A DNA stretch of 64,000 nt from JAQIBY01 sp051747965 (lineage in GTDB: Bacteria > Bacteroidota > Bacteroidia > Bacteroidales > ML635J-15): contig JBNJGS010000008.1 in NCBI GenBank assembly GCA_051747965.1, positions 3,745 to 67,744 of the forward strand, written 5' to 3'. Below the pieces are notes generated by a model. The model was not told where the DNA came from. It did no database searches and saw nothing but the letters and a program-made list of their open reading frames with translations. Positions 26,796 through 36,117 of this stretch are shown one piece after another; position 1 is the first letter of the stretch, and each line of letters begins with the position of its first letter. The position numbers and the translations under genes are program-made.

Positions 26796-26928
26796 AATTC
26801 GGGACGTTTAAGTTTATGCGAATAAAACGCTTTATTTCTTGTAAAGCAATATTTTTTTAATTCATTTATCAAAAATAATTCACAATCCTGAAAATACTTG
26901 TATTTACTTATAGATATCCTGATTTTAA

Positions 26929-29760
26929 TTGTTTATTTTTACACTTATCAACAAAATTGGGCAGGTTTTGAAGAAAAAAAGAAATCTAAAGACAAAAATT
27001 TCTCAACTTGAAAAGGAACTCAGTGAGTTGAGAAAACTCGAACAGGTGAAGGAAATTTCCCGAACCGAAACCGCGAAAAAGGAAAAAATTGCGCAGGAAG
27101 CTAACTCTATGCCTCACCTCATCTGCATATTGGATGAAGAAGCAAAAATCGTGGATGTATTTGAGTCAGAAAACTTTGAAATCAATCTTAGCTCTGACAA
27201 CATGAGCGGGATGTCAATGAATGAAATCCTACCTGAACTTCCGGGTTTTGTAAACAATATGCCTATACGTGAGGCCTTAAAAGAGCGCAGAATAATCGAC
27301 AAAAAATATATAATAGATAAGGATAATAAAACGCAGTATTATCAAAACAGAATTGTCCCCCTGCCCGGCAATAAACTGCTGTATGAATTGACAGAGCTGC
27401 CCGGAAAATACAATGCTGAAGAGATGGCTGTGAAAAAGGCCGATTTTCTCTACCGGGTGATGAGTGAAAGTCCGGTGCCCATCGTGAAAATAAACCGCCA
27501 GGGGAAAGTGCTTTTCAGGAGTGAATCTGCAGTACAATTATTTGACAGGATTGACCCGAAAAGAAATCCGGAATATTGTGAAATGTGCCAGCAAATTCTG
27601 AAAGATGAATACAAAACAGTAGAGGCTGTTTATGATGCTTTGGCTGCCAGTGATGATGAATTTTTGAGCTTTATGTCCAAAGTAAAAGATCCCCATGGCA
27701 AAATCTTTTCACTTGAGTTTAGCATTCTCACTGTGGATGATCCCTTGCAGGAAGACAAACAACTCTTTGTTTATATCCAGGATGTAACGGATTATCTGGA
27801 AAAAAACAGGCTGCTCAGGGAAAATCAACTTCGTTTACATGAAGTTCAGCGATTATCAAAAATCGCTTACTGGGAATATCATCCAGAAAAAGAAACATTC
27901 CGGGGTTTTGGTCAGATGCTGGATTTCCTCAACATCAAAAGAAATTTTGACGAAATTTCCAAAGATGCATTTTTTGATTTTATTTATCCAGATGACAGGG
28001 AAAGAGTAAAGCATTGGTTTAGAGTCAAAGCAGGTCGTCAGCAGGACTTTGTTGAACAATTTCGTATCCTTGCGGATGACAGGCTGTTCTGGCTGGAAGT
28101 AAAGAGCCGGGTAAAACAAGGACAAGAACAGGAAACGCCTTTGATTGTAGGCTCTGTGCAGGATATCACAGACAGAAAAACACAGGAAGAGCAATTGAAA
28201 AGAAGCCGGCATCTGAGAGATACTCTTTTGGAGAAAATTCCGGTCGCCGTATATGTCAAAGATACCGAAACATTCAGGTATAATGTCTGGAACCATGCTG
28301 CTGAAAAGCTTTTTGGAATTAGTAAACACAGAGTTCTGGGAAAATCCGACGAAGATATTTTTCCTGAATCAGTGGCTACAGTTTTCAGACATCGCGACAG
28401 AACAACAATAGAAAGTAAGATGACAGTGGAGTTTCAGGAGGAAGAGTTTGAATTTCCGCACAATTCTAAAAAACTCATCAATTTTGTGCAGGTGCCTGTC
28501 ATAATGGAAAAAGAAGTACATGCCTTACTTGGCATTGCGATGGACATCACTGAGAAAAAACTGGTAGAAAAACAATTGATTCATGCCAAAGATCAGGCAG
28601 AAAAAAGTGATAAACTAAAATCCACTTATCTGGCCAATATGAGTCATGAGATCAGAAATCCTATGAATGCCATTGTAGGTTTCTCCAGGATTTTGGTAGA
28701 GGATGAAAATCTTGACCCGGCCGATAAAGAAGAATTTATTGCTCTTATCAATGAAAATGCCCAGCATCTGCTCAGCCTGATTTCTGATATCATTGATATT
28801 GCAAAAATTGAAAATAACAGACTTAAAATATTTAAAACAACTTTCAATCTGAATGAAAAACTGAAGAAACTTGCGGCAAAGTTCCGGCAGCAAATGAAAA
28901 ATATGGGGAAAATCGATATCACGCTGAAGCTGGATATGGAAATTAAGGATAATGGTTTTTCGATTTATACTGATGAGAACAGATTTGTTCAGATTCTCAA
29001 TAATCTGGTAACCAATGCCATCAAATTTACACGTGAAGGTGAGATTTGTATAGGATATGAGATCGTTTCAGGACGGGTGATCAGGTTTTTTGTCAGAGAT
29101 ACCGGTATTGGTATAGAGGAGAACCAGCAGCACAAAGTGTTTGATGAATTCCATCAGGCAGGGAGATCTGATGCGCCGGCTGGTAAAGGTCTGGGCCTGA
29201 GTATTTCAAAACAACTCGTAACCTATCTTGGTGGTGAAATATGGTTGGAATCCTGTCGGGGTAAAGGAACTACTTTTTATTTTACCTTGCCATCCGTCAA
29301 TCAGACAGAGAAAAACAGTACTCCTGAAGCTGATGATACCCACGGCCAAAAAGTTGTTGAAGCTCAAAAAAAAGCCAAACCAATTGACTGGTCAGGAAAA
29401 AAGATACTCATTGTTGATGACGCCAGGGATATCCTCACATTTGTCTCAATTTTACTGAAAAAAACAAATATAGAGATTCATACTGCTGAAAGTGGCACCG
29501 AAGCCATCAAAAAAGTTAAACAGAATGACGGGGATTACGATGTAATACTGATGGATATACAAATGCCGGATATCACCGGGATAACAGCTATGAAGGAAAT
29601 CAGAAAGATGTACTCCGGAATAAATATATTTGCACAGACAGCTTTTGCACTGGAAGGTGATGAACAAAAATTTCTCAAGCAGGGCTTTGATGCTTATATC
29701 GCCAAACCAGTGAATAAGAATGATTTGTTCGCAAAAATTGCCAGGGTGATTGAAGAGTAA
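26929..29760 (+). CDS. Multi-PAS hybrid sensor histidine kinase with C-terminal receiver
   Basis: Up to 943 residues. The frame opens with a TTG directly after an in-frame TAA; a TTG at 26968 is an alternative start and the first ATG is only at residue 61, so the start is uncertain. Order: an N-terminal coiled coil (~15-60), three to four PAS/PAC modules (~60-160, ~165-290, ~300-425, ~428-545), a HisKA domain with His573 in YLANMSHEIRNPMNAI, HATPase_c (FVQILNNLVTNAIKF, DTGIGI, GKGLGLSI), and a receiver (~820-943) with Asp876 in VILMDIQMP. No membrane segment is seen, so it is a cytoplasmic or redox/ligand-sensing hybrid kinase. It lacks an Hpt domain, so its phosphoryl group must pass to a separate Hpt protein such as the one at 22071-22424. 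Confidence 0.9.
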   Translation: MFIFTLINKIGQVLKKKRNLKTKISQLEKELSELRKLEQVKEISRTETAKKEKIAQEANSMPHLICILDEEAKIVDVFESENFEINLSSDNMSGMSMNEILPELPGFVNNMPIREALKERRIIDKKYIIDKDNKTQYYQNRIVPLPGNKLLYELTELPGKYNAEEMAVKKADFLYRVMSESPVPIVKINRQGKVLFRSESAVQLFDRIDPKRNPEYCEMCQQILKDEYKTVEAVYDALAASDDEFLSFMSKVKDPHGKIFSLEFSILTVDDPLQEDKQLFVYIQDVTDYLEKNRLLRENQLRLHEVQRLSKIAYWEYHPEKETFRGFGQMLDFLNIKRNFDEISKDAFFDFIYPDDRERVKHWFRVKAGRQQDFVEQFRILADDRLFWLEVKSRVKQGQEQETPLIVGSVQDITDRKTQEEQLKRSRHLRDTLLEKIPVAVYVKDTETFRYNVWNHAAEKLFGISKHRVLGKSDEDIFPESVATVFRHRDRTTIESKMTVEFQEEEFEFPHNSKKLINFVQVPVIMEKEVHALLGIAMDITEKKLVEKQLIHAKDQAEKSDKLKSTYLANMSHEIRNPMNAIVGFSRILVEDENLDPADKEEFIALINENAQHLLSLISDIIDIAKIENNRLKIFKTTFNLNEKLKKLAAKFRQQMKNMGKIDITLKLDMEIKDNGFSIYTDENRFVQILNNLVTNAIKFTREGEICIGYEIVSGRVIRFFVRDTGIGIEENQQHKVFDEFHQAGRSDAPAGKGLGLSISKQLVTYLGGEIWLESCRGKGTTFYFTLPSVNQTEKNSTPEADDTHGQKVVEAQKKAKPIDWSGKKILIVDDARDILTFVSILLKKTNIEIHTAESGTEAIKKVKQNDGDYDVILMDIQMPDITGITAMKEIRKMYSGINIFAQTAFALEGDEQKFLKQGFDAYIAKPVNKNDLFAKIARVIEE

Positions 29761-29776
29761 CAGCCGGCCAAAGGTT

Positions 29777-30844
29777 TTATTTCAGGCCTTGGAAAAAGCA
29801 AGTTGTATTTTGCCTGCGTTTGGATGTGCGCCTTTGTGAGTCATCATATAAACTCATTTGTACAAACAATTCATGTGTTCCGGAGCTGCTGCTGTTTCCC
29901 AATGCGGAAATGGTCATGTCATATGCATAGCCCAAACGGAATTGCTTGTATTGATAAGAAAAATTGAAAATCATATCGGAGTAATCAGACCACTGCATTG
30001 TACTTGTTTGATTTCTGAACCACAATCCCGCTGTCAGGTTTTGAGGTAAATTTGCCTGCATGCCGGCAGTGATGATGGTAAATGGTCCTTGTCTGCGGTA
30101 GATGATGCCGGGGCTTAGCACAACTTCAGATACCGGAAAATGATAAAGACTGTGGATGTTCCACTTTCCTGGAAGTTCATATGTATTCTCACTGCCCGGC
30201 GTTGAGAAATAATGCTTATAGCTGTATCCAAGACTCAGGTAGTGTGCCGTTTTCTGCTTACGTTTGATTTTGACACCACCCATACCACCAAAACCAACGC
30301 TGACATATTCTGCCTTTGCCTGTTGGCTGATGTTTGAAGGGATAGACGCTGAACCGGGGATGTAACCCGTGACAGGATCCAAATTGTCAGAAAAAACAAG
30401 GTCTGACCAGTCAAAGCTTTGTTTTATGTATGAAAAGCTGATGCCAACAGGAAACTGTACCATAAAACCGTGCTTTTCTTTGCCTGCCCTGGGTGCATCT
30501 GATGCTAACCGAATGCCCAGCTCCTGCGTTGTATATGCAGAGTGGCCGGTCTTGCTTTGCTGATAGATCAGACCTGCACCCAAACCACTACCGTAATGCC
30601 CGCTTGTTTTGCGACCTAACCCGTAATCTATCGTGGCGATGCTTGATTGAAATAAATTGCCTTCTCCAATGCCAGACCATTGGTTTCTGTGGTGTAGTGA
30701 TATGTTCAGACTTTTGTTGATGCCCGTGTAAGCAGGATTGATAAGCATCTTGTTATGATAAAACTGGGAATAGTTCAGGTCCTGAGCCAGCAGGCCTAAA
30801 CTAAACAGCACAAGGGCAATTGTGATGAAGATTTGTTTTATCAT
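29777..30844 (-). CDS. PorP/SprF-family type IX secretion-associated outer-membrane protein
   Basis: The 355-residue protein has a signal peptide (IFITIALVLFSLGLLAQ) and then the family hallmark LNYSQFYHNKMLINPAYTG. The rest is barrel-like: NISLHHRNQWSGIG, FSFSYIKQSFDWSDLVFSDN, and FSYQYKQFRLGYAYDMTIS near the end. PorP/SprF proteins work with T9SS and are often dedicated to one exported adhesin with a type B sorting domain, usually encoded next to them. Here the nearest type B protein is the 17-PKD gene at 36526-41268, about 6 kb away on the same strand. In between lies the B12 gene cluster. The gene starts 166 bp after the stop of the BtuG-like gene and may be read through from it. Confidence 0.9.
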   Translation of the reverse strand: MIKQIFITIALVLFSLGLLAQDLNYSQFYHNKMLINPAYTGINKSLNISLHHRNQWSGIGEGNLFQSSIATIDYGLGRKTSGHYGSGLGAGLIYQQSKTGHSAYTTQELGIRLASDAPRAGKEKHGFMVQFPVGISFSYIKQSFDWSDLVFSDNLDPVTGYIPGSASIPSNISQQAKAEYVSVGFGGMGGVKIKRKQKTAHYLSLGYSYKHYFSTPGSENTYELPGKWNIHSLYHFPVSEVVLSPGIIYRRQGPFTIITAGMQANLPQNLTAGLWFRNQTSTMQWSDYSDMIFNFSYQYKQFRLGYAYDMTISALGNSSSSGTHELFVQMSLYDDSQRRTSKRRQNTTCFFQGLK

Positions 30845-30921
30845 TAACTTATCCTTTCTTATGATTCTCTTATTAAAGGTAAGCTATTGTCAGCCTGCAG
30901 GACAGACGTAAAACGCTGATT

Positions 30922-30967
30922 CGGCAGTACGCCTTTTCCCTTAGTGGGAATGCATGGAACACTGCCG
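30922..30967 (-). other. Potential structured RNA element between the BtuG-like and PorP genes
   Basis: CGGCAGT (30922-30928) pairs with ACTGCCG (30961-30967) and encloses a second hairpin TTCCC/GGGAA (30936-30940 with 30946-30950). There is no T tract, so it does not look like a standard terminator. It could be an RNA-processing or stabilising element between the two genes. Confidence 0.3.
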
Positions 30968-31010
30968 CATAATTTGTGCTGAAGAAAATTGAAGAATGTG
31001 TCTGCCGGAA

Positions 31011-32075
31011 TTATTCAAATACAAAGTCCACCGGATTGATGCCGGTGGCTGCACTGTCCGTGAGTTCAAAGTGCCGGTTGTACAGGTAAATTTTTCCGGG
31101 TTCCATATAATTCTTTGCATCAGAGAGGATTAATTCCTGTTCTCCAGCCCGGATGCCATAAAAATTGTGTTGACTCCCGTCAATCACGGGTTCGCCGATA
31201 TGATCAGCTTCCACATGAAAGCAATAGACATCTTTATTGATAAGGTAAATGCTGTCACCAGCCGGGTTGAGACAAATGTCTGCAGGTCTGTCTGTTTCAG
31301 AAAAAACAAAACTGCTCAAAATTTCACCGCTTTCCGGATTGATGCGTTGTAAAGCTGCGGCTTCTTTGCCAAATGGGGAACCCTCATATCCGCCATCGGA
31401 CAAGACCCAGAGTTTTTCATTCCGGTCAAGACGAAGTTTTGAAGGTTGCCATCTTACCTTCAGGCTATCAATTATTTCCCGTGATGCAATGTCAATATAA
31501 AAGAGATAATTGTCATATGACCAGGAATTGCATATGACCTCATTCCCATATCTGATCATCTGCTCTGCATTGTGCGTGCCGCTGTTATCCTTGTTCAGGG
31601 ATATCTCACCTGTTTTGCTGAACGAGCTGCTTTCTATGATGTGAATATGTCCTGAATAAAGATCGGAAACCCAGATTTCATTTTCACTTAAGGGCAACAT
31701 ATAACGTGGAGAGCTGAGGCCACTTATTTTTCCCCTGAATAAAAAACTACCCGGTTCAATCACATATAGTTTTCCTGAATTGTTTATGCTTATCCATAAC
31801 AGATCGTTATGCATCAGCAGGGATTGAGCGACATCACCAAGCGGAATACCGTTGGCCTGAAGAAATGCCTGGTTGGTGATTTTTCTGCTGTTCAGATCGT
31901 AATAGGCAAGGGAAGAGTTGCCATACATGAAATTTCCCTCGCAGACAATGAAAATGCCATTACCACTGGTGTCAAATGCTGTAACGGGGCGCATGTCATC
32001 TTCCATGCATCCGGCAATAAACATGAGCACTGCAGGTATCACTGTGAGTTTTATTGCCAGTAGAACTTTTTTCAT
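31011..32075 (-). CDS. BtuG-like seven-bladed beta-propeller surface lipoprotein (probable vitamin B12 binder)
   Basis: The 354-residue protein has a lipoprotein signal ending MFIAGC (Cys23) and then the segment NGIFIVCEGNFMYGNSSLAYYD, which typifies the YncE/DUF5074-like propellers of Bacteroidota B12 loci. Repeated blade motifs follow (NDLLWISINNSGKLYVIEP, ENEIWVSDLYSGHIHIIESS, EKLWVLSDGG, GDSIYLINKDVY). In Bacteroides, BtuG propellers sit on the cell surface, bind cobalamin extremely tightly and cap the BtuB transporter. The gene overlaps the BtuB-like receptor gene by 4 bp and is the last of four genes behind a cobalamin riboswitch, which supports this reading. Direct B12 binding is inferred. 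Confidence 0.82.
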   Translation of the reverse strand: MKKVLLAIKLTVIPAVLMFIAGCMEDDMRPVTAFDTSGNGIFIVCEGNFMYGNSSLAYYDLNSRKITNQAFLQANGIPLGDVAQSLLMHNDLLWISINNSGKLYVIEPGSFLFRGKISGLSSPRYMLPLSENEIWVSDLYSGHIHIIESSSFSKTGEISLNKDNSGTHNAEQMIRYGNEVICNSWSYDNYLFYIDIASREIIDSLKVRWQPSKLRLDRNEKLWVLSDGGYEGSPFGKEAAALQRINPESGEILSSFVFSETDRPADICLNPAGDSIYLINKDVYCFHVEADHIGEPVIDGSQHNFYGIRAGEQELILSDAKNYMEPGKIYLYNRHFELTDSAATGINPVDFVFE

Positions 32076-34033
32076 CTGAAATTTATTTTTAGACCAATTC
32101 TGTAGTTTATACCGGGCATTGGCTGCCAGAGAACTGAGCGGTACGACTCATTGAAAAGGTTATAAATACTGGCAATGAAGGTCAGGTGTATGCGTTTTGA
32201 TTCAATACGTTTGCTCAGATGAATATCATTCATAAAATAGGGATACAGACTGTATAAAATATCCGGTGTATTGTTGCTTGTGGTATATCGTTCACTGTAG
32301 GCATTCCACTGGTACTGGAACTGCCAGTTGCGCCAGGCAATCCCGGGACGCAGGTTGGCGGAATGTATCGGGATGTAGGGAATCTGTCCTCCGGAGGAAA
32401 ACAATCCATAGTTTCCACGGCTGATATTGACTGAGCGGTTTAATGCATATGATGCACTTCCGCTGATGGTAAATTCCCGGATCTTGCTTTCAAAATAGCT
32501 TGTAAATTCAAGGCCTGCAGAGTGAACTCCTGCAATATTGTCAGGTTGCCAGTATCCCTGAGGAGTAGGGCGCCACATAATCCAGTTTTTGATATCGCGC
32601 AAATAAATGGACAATCTGTTATGCCAGTGGGGGATTGAGGCCGGACTGTACATAAGACCCGCATCTGCAGTGATGGCAGTTTCGGATTGCAACTCCGGAT
32701 TTCCTCCTGGAATATGATAGAGGTCATTCAGTGAGGGATGATGCATATTGCGGGAAATCCCTCCGAAAAAGCTGATCTGCCTGTTCATTTCCCAGGCGCT
32801 GGTGAATGCCATGTTTGGCAGGTGAAACTCCCCTCCGGTGATGTCCTGCTTTACAAGCATATTTACTGTCCATTTGTCTGTCAGCATATGCTCATATGAA
32901 CTACTTATAAACAGGTTCTGCCTTTTGGCTCGATTGTTTTCTGCTTGCTGAAGATTCCTGGATTCCACCTGATTGTAGTGATGTCTGATCAAAGCCTTTA
33001 GCTTGTGATCTCCGGAAAATTTTATCCGGCTACTTATACCCTGATATAACGACAGGGAAACAGCATGGGTTTCTATGCTGCGGAAGCTTCCTATGCCACT
33101 GATGTAATTGTCAGTATGGAAACGGTTTTCCTGCCTGTCTGCTGCCGACCACAGCTCTGTGCTTGCGATCTTCCCCTGCCATTTGTAGCGGACCACTGTC
33201 CGCAGAGCTTTATCTGTTTGTCTGCTCCGGCTGTTTTGGGAACCGCTTTCATTGGTGCTGAGACCGGGTACGCCCCTTTCATTGTTTTGTATCCAGCCAT
33301 GGAAACTGATGAAATGTGCCGGTGCAGGCCTGTAACTTACGCTCTGCATCAACCCATAGCCTGTATGATCTGCATTTTTTCTGGTCTCTAAACCACCGTC
33401 AGCAATATCATGATTCCTGTAGGTGAAATTGTTTTGTGATGTAGTATGAAATAGCCTGCTCGAGGTACTTAATTTTTCATTTGACCAATTGATGCTAAGG
33501 TAATTATCAAAACTGTGAAAACTGCCGGCTGCTCCTGCGTAATTCAGTTCGAAGCCCTTTTTCCATTCAGGCCGCGAAGACAGATTCAGACTGCCGCCCA
33601 ATGCTCCGTCATGCAGCAACATGGATGCAGCCGAATACTGCAGACTGATGTCATCGGCAAAAAGAAAAGGCAATTGAGAAATATCCACACTGCCATGCAT
33701 GGGAGAATTCAGCGGTATTTTATTCCAGCTTACTCTGGTGTGTGTGCTGTTGGTACCACGTAAAGACAGTCCGGCCATGCTGCCTCTTGTAGTTTGTTTG
33801 ATGAAAACCGGTGTGTTCTCCCGCAGCATATCTGACATATCTGTATGTATGCTGTTGTTTATATGCAAACTGTCAATTCTTAGTTCCAGCATGGCTAAAT
33901 CCCTGATATCAGCCCTGGCCATAACCATTACCTCTGAAAGTTTCACAGTGTCGGAAACGGTTTTCTGGGCTCCGGCCTGTAAACTCAACAGAAGGGGCAT
34001 CAAGAAAAGATATGATAGTCTGCATGCCTTCAT
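32072..34033 (-). CDS. TonB-dependent outer-membrane receptor, BtuB-like (probable cobalamin transporter)
   Basis: This 653-residue protein has a signal peptide (LSYLFLMPLLLSLQAGAQ) and a TonB-box-like start (DTVKLSEVMVMA). The plug domain (~25-140) has DMLRENTPVFIKQTTRGSMA, GLSLRGTNSTHTRV and HDGALGGSLNLSSRP. A 22-strand barrel ends in NYRIGLKINFR. It lacks the carboxypeptidase-like N-terminal extension of SusC proteins and has the compact size of BtuB. It overlaps both neighbours by 4 bp, and the unit is led by a cobalamin riboswitch. This makes active import of vitamin B12 across the outer membrane, powered by TonB, the most likely role. No inner-membrane BtuCDF genes are present in the window. 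Confidence 0.88.
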   Translation of the reverse strand: MKACRLSYLFLMPLLLSLQAGAQKTVSDTVKLSEVMVMARADIRDLAMLELRIDSLHINNSIHTDMSDMLRENTPVFIKQTTRGSMAGLSLRGTNSTHTRVSWNKIPLNSPMHGSVDISQLPFLFADDISLQYSAASMLLHDGALGGSLNLSSRPEWKKGFELNYAGAAGSFHSFDNYLSINWSNEKLSTSSRLFHTTSQNNFTYRNHDIADGGLETRKNADHTGYGLMQSVSYRPAPAHFISFHGWIQNNERGVPGLSTNESGSQNSRSRQTDKALRTVVRYKWQGKIASTELWSAADRQENRFHTDNYISGIGSFRSIETHAVSLSLYQGISSRIKFSGDHKLKALIRHHYNQVESRNLQQAENNRAKRQNLFISSSYEHMLTDKWTVNMLVKQDITGGEFHLPNMAFTSAWEMNRQISFFGGISRNMHHPSLNDLYHIPGGNPELQSETAITADAGLMYSPASIPHWHNRLSIYLRDIKNWIMWRPTPQGYWQPDNIAGVHSAGLEFTSYFESKIREFTISGSASYALNRSVNISRGNYGLFSSGGQIPYIPIHSANLRPGIAWRNWQFQYQWNAYSERYTTSNNTPDILYSLYPYFMNDIHLSKRIESKRIHLTFIASIYNLFNESYRSVLWQPMPGINYRIGLKINFR

Positions 34034-34980
34034 TTTACAAATTTTCTGATGGCTGTTTTATTGCTGTTTGTGATTCTGATAAAATAGTACCCTTCCGGAA
34101 GGTTGTCAATCATGATTTCAGGCCTGCTTTGATTGTTTTGCTGTATTGTTTTTCCGGCTGAGTTATAAATTTCATACCTGAAATATCCCTTGGTACCCCT
34201 GATGTTCAGCCTGCTCGTTGCCGGATTCGGGTATATTTCAAAACTGAAAGCGGAGTGGGCCTGTATGCTTGTGCTGTTGTTGATAACAGCCACAGCATCC
34301 AGATCAAAGCCGCCTGAGGCGTATTCCGTTGGAAAAGGGTCATTGATGATGTTGCCGTTGGTGTCGAAACTTGCCAGCCCAGGGTCTATGCTGCCTCCAA
34401 CATCAATAATCCTGACATGGGTGATATCTGTTATGTCTATGCCGGATGAATCAGCAAGTTCGGCCAGATCAAAACCACAGCCCTGGAAACTTACCGTAGC
34501 CCCGGCCAGATTGTACACAAGTTTCTGTAAAATGGGTTCAAAACTTCCGGTTTGTTCTTCAGCAGGCAGGGATGAATATGCCGGAAATCTGACAAAGTTC
34601 TCACCATCAGAGCTTACTTCTACAAAAGCCAGTTCTGCATATACCATGCTGTCCTGGTCCGGGGGTGAATAGATCGCATTTTCAAATACTGCAAAATCAA
34701 CCCCTTCGGCATCGGCTATGCCGGATTCAAAAAACAGTGTGGTACTGCCTTTGTCTCCCAGGCTGACTACCTGCCCGTCTGCTTCTCCGATGCCATTGGC
34801 TGCCTCACCAAAAGAAGCAGGAGGGGATGCGGGAGTACTCATGTTAACCGGCCCGGCATCTACCGTACATTCACTTGCCCATGCTGAGATTGCAGCATCA
34901 TCAGCTGTGATGATACTGTTTTGAGCTATCAGGTTGATGGCTGTAAATACGATAAAAATGATGATAAGTGATTTTTTCAT
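34030..34980 (-). CDS. T9SS-exported surface protein of the B12 cluster (discoidin-like sandwich)
   Basis: The 316-residue protein has a signal peptide (IIFIVFTAINLIAQ). A single beta-rich domain (~20-240) contains GEADGQVVSLGDKGSTTLFF, GVDFAVFENA, LAFVEVSSDGENFVRFPAYS and YASGGFDLDAVAVIN. This is a sandwich pattern seen in secreted Bacteroidota proteins found beside B12 receptors. The last ~75 residues form a type A T9SS sorting domain: IYPNPATSRLNIRG, SAGKTIQ, LPEGYYFIRI, AIRKFVK. It should be displayed on the cell surface. The 4-bp overlap with the BtuB-like gene and the shared riboswitch suggest a helper in cobalamin capture. I cannot name the family with certainty. Confidence 0.78.
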   Translation of the reverse strand: MKKSLIIIFIVFTAINLIAQNSIITADDAAISAWASECTVDAGPVNMSTPASPPASFGEAANGIGEADGQVVSLGDKGSTTLFFESGIADAEGVDFAVFENAIYSPPDQDSMVYAELAFVEVSSDGENFVRFPAYSSLPAEEQTGSFEPILQKLVYNLAGATVSFQGCGFDLAELADSSGIDITDITHVRIIDVGGSIDPGLASFDTNGNIINDPFPTEYASGGFDLDAVAVINNSTSIQAHSAFSFEIYPNPATSRLNIRGTKGYFRYEIYNSAGKTIQQNNQSRPEIMIDNLPEGYYFIRITNSNKTAIRKFVK

Positions 34981-35032
34981 GATTTTTGATTAAAAGAGCA
35001 CCCTCCGGATGAGGGCACTCCATGAAAAACAA

Positions 35033-35992
35033 CTATTTGATTAGCTTCCTGGTGAAACTATTGTGTTCACTTTCTACCTGGATTAGATACATGCCATCAG
35101 ACAAATTGCCGGTATCAATATGATGCTTGCCAGCAGGAATGTTTTTCCTGATGTGGAGGGTGCCAAAAGCATCGTATAGTTTGCAAACAGCATCTTCCCT
35201 GCTCGTGATATAAAGCTTTCCGGCAAATGGATTGGGATAGATTTCCATTGCAGTGTCTTTGGTGCTTATATCTGTATTTTGCGCATGGTATCCGATTTCA
35301 TCAATGCAAAAGTAGGTAGGAACCATGGCATCACTGGAGCTGATGGTGAATTTTATGTACTTTACAGACTCGAATGATGTAAAATCAACCCAGGTCCAGT
35401 CATCCATAATGAAACTGTTTCCATTGGTGAAATCTGCAAGCTTGATTTCTATGCTGCCACAGATTTCATCGTTTTGCTGATAGCCGCTGATTACAATACT
35501 CAAAGAGTCGCCATCGCTAAAGCCTGTGTCTTCTGAATTGATATAATGGTAAGTCCATGTATGATTGGTGATGTATGCTCCCTGCGGATTTGCAGGTTCA
35601 TTGAAAACTATGGAATCCGGCAGGTTGAATGAGGGGTAATAAATGCCGTAGTTTTCAGTACCATTGGCACCACCGGGGTTGAGCGCATACGCAGAATAGT
35701 TTTCATAAGTAGCGGTACTTGTGTCAGTTTGGTTGGAATAGGCCATGCCTCCAAAAGAACCTGCTTCACCCCAGTCCGTATAATTCAGGCCGAATTCAAT
35801 TTCTCCCGATGTATAAGGGAAAAATTCTGTTTCATAGTCAGTACCGCTGTGGTCGGTGCTGCCGTCATAATAACTCTCCTGTTCCAGAGAAAGATTTTCA
35901 AAATCTGCTGTGTTTTGTGCCATGCTCCCGGACCCAAAGATACAGCTTGCAATTGCCGTGCTTAACAAAAAGCCGTGAAACTTTTTCATCAT
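35033..35992 (-). CDS. DUF4465-type T9SS-exported surface protein of the B12 cluster
   Basis: A 319-residue protein with ATG codons at 35992 and 35989 as possible starts. After the signal peptide (FLLSTAIASCIFGSGSMAQ), the domain at ~28-240 has DUF4465 features: an early ADFENLSLEQESYYDG, FGLNYTDWGEAGSFGGMAYS, a central TNHTWTYHYINSEDTGFSDG and the late PTYFCIDEIGYHAQ. A type A T9SS sorting domain follows (IYPNPFAGKLYITS, LSDGMYLIQVES, SFTRKLIK). It is the first gene after the cobalamin riboswitch. DUF4465 proteins recur in Bacteroidota B12 uptake loci, so it probably binds cobamides on the surface, similar in role to Bacteroides BtuH. The T9SS tail in place of a lipid anchor is notable. Confidence 0.8.
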   Translation of the reverse strand: MMKKFHGFLLSTAIASCIFGSGSMAQNTADFENLSLEQESYYDGSTDHSGTDYETEFFPYTSGEIEFGLNYTDWGEAGSFGGMAYSNQTDTSTATYENYSAYALNPGGANGTENYGIYYPSFNLPDSIVFNEPANPQGAYITNHTWTYHYINSEDTGFSDGDSLSIVISGYQQNDEICGSIEIKLADFTNGNSFIMDDWTWVDFTSFESVKYIKFTISSSDAMVPTYFCIDEIGYHAQNTDISTKDTAMEIYPNPFAGKLYITSREDAVCKLYDAFGTLHIRKNIPAGKHHIDTGNLSDGMYLIQVESEHNSFTRKLIK

Positions 35993-36117
35993 GTAAAAAT
36001 TATTGATTCAACAAAAATGATTTCAATTCAGGCAGAAAGGCAGGGGATGAAAAATCCATCTTTTGGTGTCAAAATCCGGATGTTTCAGCTTTTAACCCGA
36101 AAGCCTGATAAACATTT

